Source: an uncultured Eubacteriales bacterium
Lineage (GTDB): Bacteria > Bacillota > Clostridia > Oscillospirales > Oscillospiraceae
Length of the DNA: 7,899 nt
Assembly: GCA_905201305.1 (NCBI GenBank)
Contig: CAJKNS010000103.1
Coordinates: 1 to 7,899 of the forward strand
Reading direction: 5' to 3'
Position 1 is the first letter of the stretch. Each line of letters starts with the position of its first letter. The notes beneath the pieces are model-generated. The model was not told the origin of the DNA, did not search any database, and worked only from the letters and a program-made list of their open reading frames with translations. Position numbers and translations under genes: made by a program. Shown here one piece after another: positions 1 to 6,024 of the stretch.

Positions 1-172
1 TGGCGGACCCGGTGGTGGTCCCGGCGGCGGCCTGAGAACCTTGCCTGATTGTGAGGATCCTGGTCCGCTGCACAGCAACTGGAGTGTGACCCAGACCGTG
101 CAGAATACCGTGCCCTGGCCCGAGCCCTATGCAACCCTGGACAACGATAATACTTATACGAAGAAAAAGTAA
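1..172 (+). CDS. C-terminal tail of an unrecognised Gly/Pro-rich protein (5' partial)
   Basis: An open frame enters from the left edge (first full codon at base 2) and ends at TAA 170-172, giving about 56 residues. It begins with a Gly/Pro run (GGPGGGPGGG). This is followed by a compact segment with one Cys and several Trp, Tyr and Pro residues (LRTLPDCEDPGP, then NTVPWPEPYATLDN), and it ends in TKKK. The Gly/Pro run looks like a flexible linker before a short terminal segment. No catalytic motif, membrane segment or known domain is visible in this fragment, and I do not recognise the family. An intrinsic terminator starts 9 bases after the stop, which supports this as a genuine gene end in this frame. 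The function cannot be assigned without the upstream part. Confidence 0.6.
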   Translation, partial: GGPGGGPGGGLRTLPDCEDPGPLHSNWSVTQTVQNTVPWPEPYATLDNDNTYTKKK

Positions 173-180
173 TCCCACGC

Positions 181-213
181 AGGAGTCGCCGCAATCAAGG
201 CGGCTCCTGTTTT
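181..213 (+). terminator. Intrinsic terminator after the partial left-edge gene
   Basis: The arms AGGAGTCGCC (181-190) and GGCGGCTCCT (199-208) form a 10-bp stem with one G-U pair and an 8-nt loop, followed by GTTTT. It begins 9 bases after the stop codon at 170-172. It isolates the left-edge gene from the promoter region that follows. Confidence 0.85.
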
Positions 214-256
214 GTCTAAAACCCCGGAAAGAGAACCTTAGAACAATACGAAGCTC

Positions 257-285
257 TTGACATTTTACAGGAATGTTGCTATTAT
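257..285 (+). promoter_or_regulatory. Strong housekeeping-sigma promoter (P1) for the crotonase-like gene
   Basis: A perfect -35 box TTGACA (257-262) is separated by exactly 17 bp from TATTAT (280-285), one mismatch from the consensus -10. Transcription would start near base 292, leaving an untranslated leader of about 230 nt before the ATG at 525. The upstream side is protected by the terminator at 181-213. The consensus match and spacing make this the best promoter in the window. Use in vivo is inferred. Confidence 0.8.
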
Positions 286-292
286 TAAAGCG

Positions 293-328
293 TTGAGCAA
301 GTGGACAAACGAAATGGTCCCTTGTCAA
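293..328 (+). promoter_or_regulatory. Imperfect dyad / RNA hairpin at the 5' end of the P1 transcript
   Basis: The left arm TTGA-g-CAAG-t-GGAC (293-306) is complementary to GTCCCTTGTCAA (317-328). This gives 12 base pairs interrupted by two single-base bulges, with a 10-nt loop. It lies directly at and after the predicted P1 start (~292). It could therefore be an operator for a repressor or a 5'-stabilising RNA hairpin. A smaller imperfect dyad follows at 336-353 (TTTGG-CA-CCAAA core). I do not recognise either as a known riboswitch. Confidence 0.45.
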
Positions 329-389
329 ATCGAACAATTTTGGCACCAAATTTTGCAGGATCAAACAAGCAATTTGTTGGGAATTCCGC

Positions 390-417
390 TATAATGAAAG
401 TGTCCCAAGGTGGGACA
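390..417 (+). promoter_or_regulatory. Second TATAAT box (P2) with a perfect 17-bp palindromic operator candidate
   Basis: A perfect TATAAT lies at 390-395. Five bases later is a perfect inverted repeat, TGTCCCA-AGG-TGGGACA (401-417): 7-bp arms and a 3-bp centre. The expected start site of P2 (~402) falls inside the palindrome, where a dimeric repressor would block transcription. The -35 region is poor (AAGCAA at 367-372 with 17-bp spacing), so P2 would be weak or need an activator. If P2 is inactive, the palindrome would still sit in the leader as a possible roadblock or hairpin. No known regulator is recognised from this motif. Confidence 0.5.
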
Positions 418-510
418 GTGCTGGAGTTTTTGAGCGAAAAATGTCGGTTTCGGCACATGATTTGGATAAATCCTCAAAAGAGGTTTATTAAATTTTATTA
501 TTCATATTTT
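418..510 (+). other. AT-rich leader of the crotonase-like gene with small competing hairpins
   Basis: Together with the preceding elements, this completes the gene-free stretch 214-524. It contains a T5/A5 inverted repeat around 427-441. A short hairpin CCTC-AAAA-GAGG lies at 472-483. Its left arm could alternatively pair with the GAGGA of the ribosome binding site (513-517). The rest is A/T-rich (486-510). A GTG-initiated frame at 301-522 has no ribosome binding site and overlaps the regulatory elements, so I do not regard it as coding. Confidence 0.35.
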
Positions 511-524
511 AGGAGGAATTAACT

Positions 525-1541
525 ATGGCACAGCCTTTGGCTCCTTACGTCAAGCTCCCCGAGTTTGACGAGTACAAAGAGTGGTTTAAGGATTTCGCTG
601 AGATGAAGCGTGAGGACGGTATTCTCCAGATCACCTGGAAGACCAACGACGGCCCCATGCATCATTCCGGCATGTCCCATCGTGCAATCAGCCAGCTGAC
701 CCGTATCCTGTCCATGGACTGGAAGAACGAGATCATCATCTTCACCCACATCGGCGACAACTGGATGATCGAGTCCGATGCAAACGGCTGGGAGACCTAC
801 TCCGAGCTGCCCACTCAGCGTTTCCAGCATCAGTACTTCGATGACACCAACCTGATCAAGAACATGGTGTTCGATATTGATGTTCCCACCATCGGCGCTA
901 TGCCTGGTCCTGGCTTCCACTGGGATTCCGCTTTCCTGTGCGACGTTACCATCGTAACTGAGGACACCAAGATCGAGGTTCCCCATGCTCAGGGCGGTCT
1001 GGTTCCCGGCGACGGCATGGGTCTGATGGCTCAGCATTTCCTGGGCACCAAGCGCGGCAACTACTACATGATGACCACCCGTCAGTTCACTGCTCAGCAG
1101 ATGCTGGATTGGGGCATGGTCTCCGAGGTAGTTGAGAAGGGTAAGGCTGTTGAGCGTGCATGGGAGATTGCTCGTATGTGGAAGCGTATGCCCTACGAGA
1201 ACCGCTGCATCATGGCTAACCTGGCAAAGCGTCCTCTGAAGAAGCTCTTCGTTGAGGATCTGAAGCTGCACACTGTTTCCGAGCAGTACGGCTCCCTGCT
1301 GCGTATCGCAGAGGGCACCCTGGGCGATGAGAACTCCGCTCAGCAGGACGAGAAGTACATCTCCCGCGTTAACGACTACCGTTACGCTACTCATGACATG
1401 GAGGCTCCTCAGACCCTCGAGTCCTGGGCTAACATGGCTAAGAACGCTGGCGAGTGGTTCAAGAAGGTTGAGAACGGCGAGATCGAGAACCCCTATGTTT
1501 TCGAGCACTCCAACGAGCCCGACTGGTACAACGCATTCTAA
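525..1541 (+). CDS. Crotonase-superfamily protein resembling 6-oxocamphor (beta-diketone) hydrolase
   Basis: This is a 338-aa cytosolic crotonase-fold protein. Its start is fixed by AGGAGG at 511-516, 8 bases before ATG. The core (about residues 30-265) aligns by eye with 6-oxocamphor hydrolase (OCH), which opens cyclic beta-diketones by retro-Claisen C-C hydrolysis without coenzyme A. The best stretch runs IDVPTIGAMPGPGF (118-131), then VPHAQGGLVPGDG (152-164), then LGTKRGNYYMMT (173-184). From memory, the OCH residues His45, His145, Asp154 and Glu244 correspond to His52, His154, Asp163 and Glu253. The last three keep one constant offset. The OCH Trp40 position is His47. The two glutamates of enoyl-CoA hydratase are Asp134 and His154 here, so ordinary hydratase activity is unlikely. 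A C-terminal extension of about 70 residues, ending EPDWYNAF, exceeds OCH (~257 aa). Codon bias is strong, suggesting high expression. The superfamily is sure; the substrate is unknown, and a CoA thioester is not excluded. Confidence 0.85.
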   Translation: MAQPLAPYVKLPEFDEYKEWFKDFAEMKREDGILQITWKTNDGPMHHSGMSHRAISQLTRILSMDWKNEIIIFTHIGDNWMIESDANGWETYSELPTQRFQHQYFDDTNLIKNMVFDIDVPTIGAMPGPGFHWDSAFLCDVTIVTEDTKIEVPHAQGGLVPGDGMGLMAQHFLGTKRGNYYMMTTRQFTAQQMLDWGMVSEVVEKGKAVERAWEIARMWKRMPYENRCIMANLAKRPLKKLFVEDLKLHTVSEQYGSLLRIAEGTLGDENSAQQDEKYISRVNDYRYATHDMEAPQTLESWANMAKNAGEWFKKVENGEIENPYVFEHSNEPDWYNAF

Positions 1542-1556
1542 TTTTTCCTTTTGCAA

Positions 1557-1590
1557 CAAAAGCCTCAATGCTCCGGCATTGGGGCTTTTT
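1557..1590 (+). terminator. Strong intrinsic terminator after the crotonase-like gene
   Basis: AGCCTCAATGC (1561-1571) pairs with GCATTGGGGCT (1576-1586). This is an 11-bp stem with one G-U pair around a TCCG tetraloop, flanked by AAAA and TTTTT. It starts 16 bases after the stop codon. The ribosome binding site of the next gene begins only 9 bases after the T-run, so that gene must depend on read-through or on a promoter I cannot see. Confidence 0.92.
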
Positions 1591-1607
1591 GCGAAATTGG
1601 AGGGTTT

Positions 1608-1979
1608 ATGAGACTGTCAATTCTATCAGATGAATTTACCGTGTGCAAGCTGCCGGAAGGGGAGCGGATGCCACAGGCGCAATGGTGCTTTAGCGGGATC
1701 ACCCATGAGGAGCGATCTCTGGTGTGCCCCACTGCGATGGTTCCGGCGCATACTTTGGCACGGGAGGATGGCTGGCGGGGGTTCTATGTGGACGAAGGGA
1801 CGTTGGACTTTAATCTCATCGGGATTCTCGCGGAAATTTCCGGGATTCTTGCCCGGGCAAAGGTGGGAATTTTCGTAGTGTCTACCTTCAACACCGATTA
1901 TATTTTTGTAAAGCAGCTGGAGACTGCGATTCAGGCGCTTTCGGAAGAGGGATATTCGTTTTCTGCGCACAAATCGTAA
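1608..1979 (+). CDS. Small ACT-domain protein (putative amino-acid or ligand sensor)
   Basis: This is a 123-aa soluble protein. The ATG at 1608 follows GGAGGG (1599-1604). An in-frame TTG at 1551 would read through the terminator hairpin and is rejected. The N-terminal half carries a short strand-rich segment (CKLPEG near 13-18, then WCFSGITHEERSLVCP at 26-41). Residues 57-118 carry an ACT-like half: WRGFYVDEG, then LIGILAEISGILARAKVGIFVVSTFNTDYIFVK, then a helix and GYSF. This matches the stand-alone bacterial ACT proteins related in fold to CASTOR-type amino-acid sensors. ACT domains usually bind small ligands and dimerise; this protein has no catalytic domain. It sits between two metabolic genes, in the same direction, right behind a terminator, and has weaker codon bias than both. 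Family call is good; ligand and partner are unknown. Confidence 0.85.
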   Translation: MRLSILSDEFTVCKLPEGERMPQAQWCFSGITHEERSLVCPTAMVPAHTLAREDGWRGFYVDEGTLDFNLIGILAEISGILARAKVGIFVVSTFNTDYIFVKQLETAIQALSEEGYSFSAHKS

Positions 1980-2062
1980 AAGTTAGATTGAACAAACCTG
2001 AAAAAATGATACCTCACGGCAGAAATTGTTACAGGATACGCAAAAATGACCCGCTAAAATAG

Positions 2063-2091
2063 TTGCATTTGAAAGCATAATCGAGTAAAAT
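2063..2091 (+). promoter_or_regulatory. Promoter of the OYE-family reductase gene
   Basis: TTGCAT (2063-2068), a 17-bp spacer and TAAAAT (2086-2091) make a good housekeeping-sigma promoter. The start site would be near 2098, giving a short leader of about 32 nt before the ATG at 2130. No clear palindrome like the one upstream of the crotonase-like gene was found in 1980-2129. Confidence 0.65.
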
Positions 2092-2129
2092 AGGCATGTT
2101 TGAATGAACGACACAAGGAGGATACTACC

Positions 2130-4118
2130 ATGACACATCCTGAGTACCCCACGCTGTTCTCTCCCATTAAGATCGGCAACGTGGTGTATAAAAACCGCAT
2201 TTTCCAGGCGCCTGCAACGCCTCACCTGCTGCAGACCGACGAGCCCTATCCCACCGATGCTTACCGTGCATACTATGTGGAAAAGGCACGCGGTGGCACC
2301 GCTTCCGTGACCATTGCCGGTCATGACATGAACTCTCTTGCGCCCTTCCGTCCCGGTTGGCATAACCTGGACCTGCGTCAGACCACCTATCATCGTTACT
2401 GGCAGAAGTGCGTGGATCAGATCCACTACTATGGCGCAAAGGCTTCCATTGAGCTGCTGGCATTCTTCTATTCCGGCTGGACCGGCGGCAAGAAGGGTGA
2501 GGGCGAGCACTTCTTCTATTCCGTTGACGGCACCCCCGGTCCCGATGGCTCCGAGCGTCCCATGCTGACCCGTGAGGCAATGGAGGCAATTGCTGAGGAT
2601 TATGCCAACGTTGCCGAGCAGGCTGTTGCAGTTGGCTTTGACTCCATCCTGATCCACGGCGGTCACGGTCTGGTCATCAACCGCTTCATGAGCCCTCTGT
2701 TCAACCATCGTACCGACGAGTTCGGCGGCTCCTTCGAGAACCGCTGCCGGTTCCCCATGATGATCCTGGATGCCATCCGCAAGAGAGTTGGTCACAAGAT
2801 CCTCATTGAGTACCGTATCTCCGGCTGCGAGCTGGCAGACGAGGTTGGCTATCCCAATGCCGACAAGCAGCTCAAGCCCGAGGATATCGCTGAGTTCCTG
2901 CGTATGGCTGGCGACCGCATTGATATTGCCCATATCTCTGCCGGCAACATGTCCATCCCCGGAACTGAGGCAATCATGCATCCCACCATCTTCCATAAGC
3001 CCGGTCAGAATGCCCGTTTTGCCCGCAAGATCAAGGAGCTGGGCGTTCCCCAGCCTGTGCTGACCCTGGGCGCATTCCAGGATCCCAAGTTCATTGAGGA
3101 AACTCTGGCAACCGGCGGCGCTGATCTGGTTGCAATGGCACGTGGCACCATTGCCGATCCTGAGATGCCTGAGAAGGCACGTCATGGTCAGGAGGACGAG
3201 ATCATCCCCTGCATCAAGTGCTTCCACTGCCTGGAGTACTCCAAGCCCACCACCAAGGCGTTTGCATGTTCCGTCAACCCCACCGTGGGTCGTGAGAACC
3301 AGCTGAAGGATCTGATCCCCGAGTCCACCACCCCCAAGAAGGTTATCATCATCGGCGGCGGTCCCTCCGGCATGGAGGCTGCTATCATTGCCGCAAAGCG
3401 CGGTCATGATGTTACCATCTATGAGAAGGCTGACCGTCTGGGCGGCAAGCTGGTGTTCTCTGAGCAGGTTTCCTTCAAGTATGATCTGGCAAAGTTCATG
3501 AACTACCAGATTAACCTGGTCAAGAAGCTGGGCATCAAGGTCCTGCTGAACACCGAGGCTACCCCTGAGCTGATCGAAGCACAGAAGGCAGATTGGGTTC
3601 TGGCTGCTGTGGGCGCAAATGCCTTTGTTCCTCCGATTCCCGGCACCGATGGTCCCAACGTCATGATCGCAGAGGAGTGCTACAAGCACATCGACGAGAT
3701 CGGTGAGCGCGTTGTGCTCATCGGCGGCGGCGAGGTTGGCTGTGAGACTGCTCTGGCTCTGGCAGAAAAGGGCAAGAAGGTTTCCATCATCGAGATGCTG
3801 CCTGAGCTGTGCCCCGAGACCTTCCACCTGACCCGCGGCGTTATGCTGGGCAAGATGGAGAAGTGCGTTGACATCTACACCGGCGCTCGCTGCTCCGGCA
3901 TCACCACCGAGGGCGTCAGCTTTGTGGATAAGGACGGCAATGAGCAGTTCGTTCCCTGCGATGTGGTTGTTATGTCCTCCGGTATGCGTCCTCGCCAGGA
4001 TCTGGCTGAGAGCTTCCGCATGACCGCTCCCGACTTCATGCCCATTGGCGACTGCGTGATTGCAAAGAACGTTCGTACTGCCACCAGAATGGCATTCGAC
4101 GCTGCGACCCGCATCTAA
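2130..4118 (+). CDS. OYE / 2,4-dienoyl-CoA reductase-family ene-reductase (FMN, 4Fe-4S, FAD)
   Basis: This is a 662-aa three-cofactor flavoenzyme that should use NAD(P)H to reduce an activated C=C bond. AAGGAGG (2115-2121), 8 bases before the ATG, sets the start; an in-frame TTG at 2100 lies beside the predicted transcription start. Residues 1-345 are an OYE-type FMN barrel: FSPIKIGN, HGGHG (176-180) and the hallmark SPLFNHRTDEFGGSFENRCRF (188-208). Cys361, 364, 367 and 380 (C-x2-C-x2-C-x12-C) should bind a 4Fe-4S cluster with the spacing I recall for trimethylamine dehydrogenase; E. coli dienoyl-CoA reductase has x2-x3-x11. VIIIGGGPSG (405-414) is the FAD dinucleotide fold and VVLIGGGEVG (528-537) the NAD(P) fold. 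Phe170 sits where I place the catalytic Tyr166 of the E. coli enzyme, so fatty dienoyl-CoA may not be the substrate. Relatives include BaiCD/BaiH bile-acid and flavonoid ene-reductases. Family is certain; substrate unknown. It is probably oxygen-sensitive. Codon bias is strong. Confidence 0.92.
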   Translation: MTHPEYPTLFSPIKIGNVVYKNRIFQAPATPHLLQTDEPYPTDAYRAYYVEKARGGTASVTIAGHDMNSLAPFRPGWHNLDLRQTTYHRYWQKCVDQIHYYGAKASIELLAFFYSGWTGGKKGEGEHFFYSVDGTPGPDGSERPMLTREAMEAIAEDYANVAEQAVAVGFDSILIHGGHGLVINRFMSPLFNHRTDEFGGSFENRCRFPMMILDAIRKRVGHKILIEYRISGCELADEVGYPNADKQLKPEDIAEFLRMAGDRIDIAHISAGNMSIPGTEAIMHPTIFHKPGQNARFARKIKELGVPQPVLTLGAFQDPKFIEETLATGGADLVAMARGTIADPEMPEKARHGQEDEIIPCIKCFHCLEYSKPTTKAFACSVNPTVGRENQLKDLIPESTTPKKVIIIGGGPSGMEAAIIAAKRGHDVTIYEKADRLGGKLVFSEQVSFKYDLAKFMNYQINLVKKLGIKVLLNTEATPELIEAQKADWVLAAVGANAFVPPIPGTDGPNVMIAEECYKHIDEIGERVVLIGGGEVGCETALALAEKGKKVSIIEMLPELCPETFHLTRGVMLGKMEKCVDIYTGARCSGITTEGVSFVDKDGNEQFVPCDVVVMSSGMRPRQDLAESFRMTAPDFMPIGDCVIAKNVRTATRMAFDAATRI

Positions 4119-4126
4119 TTTCATAC

Positions 4127-4163
4127 AAAACCCGCTGCCTGGAGATCCGGGCAGCGGGTTTTT
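4127..4163. terminator. Bidirectional terminator between convergent genes
   Basis: AAAACCCGCTGCC (4127-4139) pairs with GGCAGCGGGTTTT (4150-4162), a GC-rich 9-bp core extended by A-T pairs. On the plus strand it is followed by T5 and lies just after the reductase stop (4116-4118). On the minus strand it reads GGCAGCGGG followed by TTTTG, only a few bases after the exporter stop codon (4168-4170). It therefore probably serves both convergent transcripts. Confidence 0.88.
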
Positions 4164-4167
4164 GCGC

Positions 4168-5988
4168 TTATATGGCTTGAATTGATGCAGTTACATTTTC
4201 CTGTAGGCTGGTGCCAAGATACAGCTGATAATATCTCCCTTTCTTTGCCATCAGCTCCTGATGGGTACCGTCCTCCAGAATTTTACCCTTGTCGATCACC
4301 AGAATCCGGTCTGCACCGCGAATGGTACTGAGCCGATGGGCAACCACAAAGCTGGTACGGGAGGACAGCAACGTTTCAATGGCAGACTGAATCTGCTGTT
4401 CGGACTCCGTATCAATGGAGGAGGTTGCCTCGTCCAGAATGAAAATCCGGGGGTCGGCAAGAATTGCCCGGGCAAAGGAAATCAGCTGCTTTTGTCCTGT
4501 GGATAAAAGGCTGCCGCCTTCCCCCACCTCGGTGTCATAGCCGCGGCTGAGCTTGGAGATAAACTCATCGGCGCCCACAAGCTGTGCGGCGTGACGGATT
4601 TGTTCATCGGTGGCATCCAGTTTTCCGTAGCGGATGTTTTCTTTGATGGTTCCGGAGAACAGATGGGGCGTTTGCAGCACATAGCCAAGACTGGATTGCA
4701 GCCACAGCTGACTGCGCTCCCGAACGTCCCTTCCGTCAATTAAAATGCGCCCCTGCTGCGGCTCATAGAACCGACAGACCAGATTCACAATGGTGGATTT
4801 TCCGCTGCCGGTTTCTCCAACCAGCGCAATGGTCTGACCCGGCTCTACATGGAGATTAAAATCCTCCAGCACCGTCTCCTGGGTATAACGGAAGGTTACA
4901 TGGTCAAAGTCCACTGCGCCGACCATGGGCTCCCAGTTTTCCTTCTTGGGCTCCAACAGAGTGCCGTAGCGTTCCGTGACCTGGGGGGTGTCCTGAATAT
5001 CCGGCTGAGCGGTGAGCACATCTGCCACACGCTCGGCTGCCGCCTGACAGGATTGCAGCTCCGCAAAAATTGCCGCAAAGTTTCGAATGGGCTGAAACAG
5101 CATATTGCCGATATTGATAAAGAAATTCAACGTTCCGATGGTAAGCAGTCCGGATTGTACGTCTCTTCCACCGGCAAACAATACACCTGCGGTGGCAAAG
5201 GAAATAATCAAAGACGCAATGGGCAGATACAGTGCCGAAACCATGGTGGCGCGGAAGGTGGCAATCCGGAGCTTTTCCGTATTGTCGGTAAACTCCTGCA
5301 AATTCTGGGCTTCCCGGACCAGCGTTTTGGTGGTGACGGCACCGGAAACGCCTTCGTTAAAGCCGGAGGTAATGATGCTGTTGAGTCGGCGGGTTTCCCG
5401 ATGGTGCTTTAAAATTCGTTTCTGAAAAAAGACGGATACGATTGCCAGCGGGGGAACGGTTGCAATGATAATCAGCGCCAGCTTTGGATTGACCACAAAC
5501 ATGCCGATCAGGGACGCCAAAATGGACATCAGCCCAAAGCCCACGTCAATGCAGCTCCAGGAGACGGTTTCCACCGTGCGGGTGATATCGCTGGTGAGCC
5601 GGGAGAGCAGATAGCCAACAGACATTTTGTCAAAATAGGAAAAGCTCATGGTTTGCAGCTTCCGAAATCCGTTTAAGCGAATGTCAGCGGAAAGATGTCC
5701 CTCCAGCCGTCCTGCGCCATAGCAGAAGCCAAACGCCAGAAATGCATAGCTCAGCTGCACCAGCACCACAAGAATTCCAATGGGAATAAAGCCCTGAAGG
5801 CTGTTTTGCTCCACAAAATGGTCGATGATGTACCGGTTCAGGAACGAGGCAAACAGCTGCATCAGACCCAGCGCCATGCCGGACAGCAGGATCATCCGGA
5901 AATAGCGTCGGTGATTGCCTGCGCCGGACAAAATGGTGCGCCAGGTGGAGAGCTTTACCTTCTGGGCGGAATAGTTTTGTTCAGTCAA
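4168..5988 (-). CDS. Heterodimeric ABC exporter, canonical (catalytic) subunit, YheH/BmrD/MdlB-like
   Basis: This is a 606-aa half-transporter of the multidrug/lipid exporter type: about six membrane helices fused to one ATPase domain. Hydrophobic stretches lie near residues 31-54, 66-88, 144-165, 169-188, 252-272 and 284-308. The ATPase has Walker A GETGSGKST (391-399), a Q-loop Gln (439), signature LSTGQ (495-499), Walker B FILDEA with catalytic Glu520, and switch His551. The signature deviates from LSGGQ; in the heterodimer it would face the partner's degenerate Walker B. Start choice: AAAGGAG (6003-5997) lies 8 bases before TTG 5988, whereas the alternative GTG at 5997 overlaps that site and would add 3 residues. 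It is the second gene of a leftward operon, 36 bp after its partner. Substrate (drug, lipid or peptide) cannot be told from sequence. Confidence 0.9.
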   Translation of the reverse strand: MTEQNYSAQKVKLSTWRTILSGAGNHRRYFRMILLSGMALGLMQLFASFLNRYIIDHFVEQNSLQGFIPIGILVVLVQLSYAFLAFGFCYGAGRLEGHLSADIRLNGFRKLQTMSFSYFDKMSVGYLLSRLTSDITRTVETVSWSCIDVGFGLMSILASLIGMFVVNPKLALIIIATVPPLAIVSVFFQKRILKHHRETRRLNSIITSGFNEGVSGAVTTKTLVREAQNLQEFTDNTEKLRIATFRATMVSALYLPIASLIISFATAGVLFAGGRDVQSGLLTIGTLNFFINIGNMLFQPIRNFAAIFAELQSCQAAAERVADVLTAQPDIQDTPQVTERYGTLLEPKKENWEPMVGAVDFDHVTFRYTQETVLEDFNLHVEPGQTIALVGETGSGKSTIVNLVCRFYEPQQGRILIDGRDVRERSQLWLQSSLGYVLQTPHLFSGTIKENIRYGKLDATDEQIRHAAQLVGADEFISKLSRGYDTEVGEGGSLLSTGQKQLISFARAILADPRIFILDEATSSIDTESEQQIQSAIETLLSSRTSFVVAHRLSTIRGADRILVIDKGKILEDGTHQELMAKKGRYYQLYLGTSLQENVTASIQAI

Positions 5989-5996
5989 TGGATTCA

Positions 5997-6003
5997 CTCC
6001 TTT
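5997..6003 (-). promoter_or_regulatory. Ribosome binding site deciding a TTG start (second exporter gene)
   Basis: Reading leftward, AAAGGAG is followed by TGAATCCA and then TTG (5988-5986), an ideal 8-base spacing. The GTG at 5997-5995 shares its first G with the ribosome binding site, so it can hardly be the start. Confidence 0.65.
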
Positions 6004-6024
6004 CTGTATAAGAAAAATAGCAGC

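Noticed and set aside
341..357. Sigma-54-like TGGCAC...TTGCA promoter
   Set aside because: The GG and GC dinucleotides are 11 bases apart instead of the required 10. Sigma-54 promoters tolerate spacing changes poorly, and good housekeeping promoter elements are present nearby.
301..522. 73-codon GTG-initiated frame in the leader of the crotonase-like gene
   Set aside because: It has no ribosome binding site, overlaps the second TATAAT box and the palindrome, and its translation has no protein-like pattern. Its stop just before the ATG at 525 is probably chance.
519..1568. 349-codon open frame antisense to the crotonase-like gene
   Set aside because: Same codon-bias effect as for the reductase gene; it has no ribosome binding site and no recognisable motifs.
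1551..1607. N-terminal extension of the ACT protein from TTG 1551
   Set aside because: It would translate through the terminator hairpin. The ATG at 1608 has its own GGAGGG, and the extension adds nothing ACT-like.
1983..4124. 713-codon open frame antisense to the reductase gene
   Set aside because: The sense gene avoids TTA, CTA and TCA codons, which keeps the antisense register free of stops. The antisense translation has no domain motif, and the sense frame is a full-length recognised enzyme.
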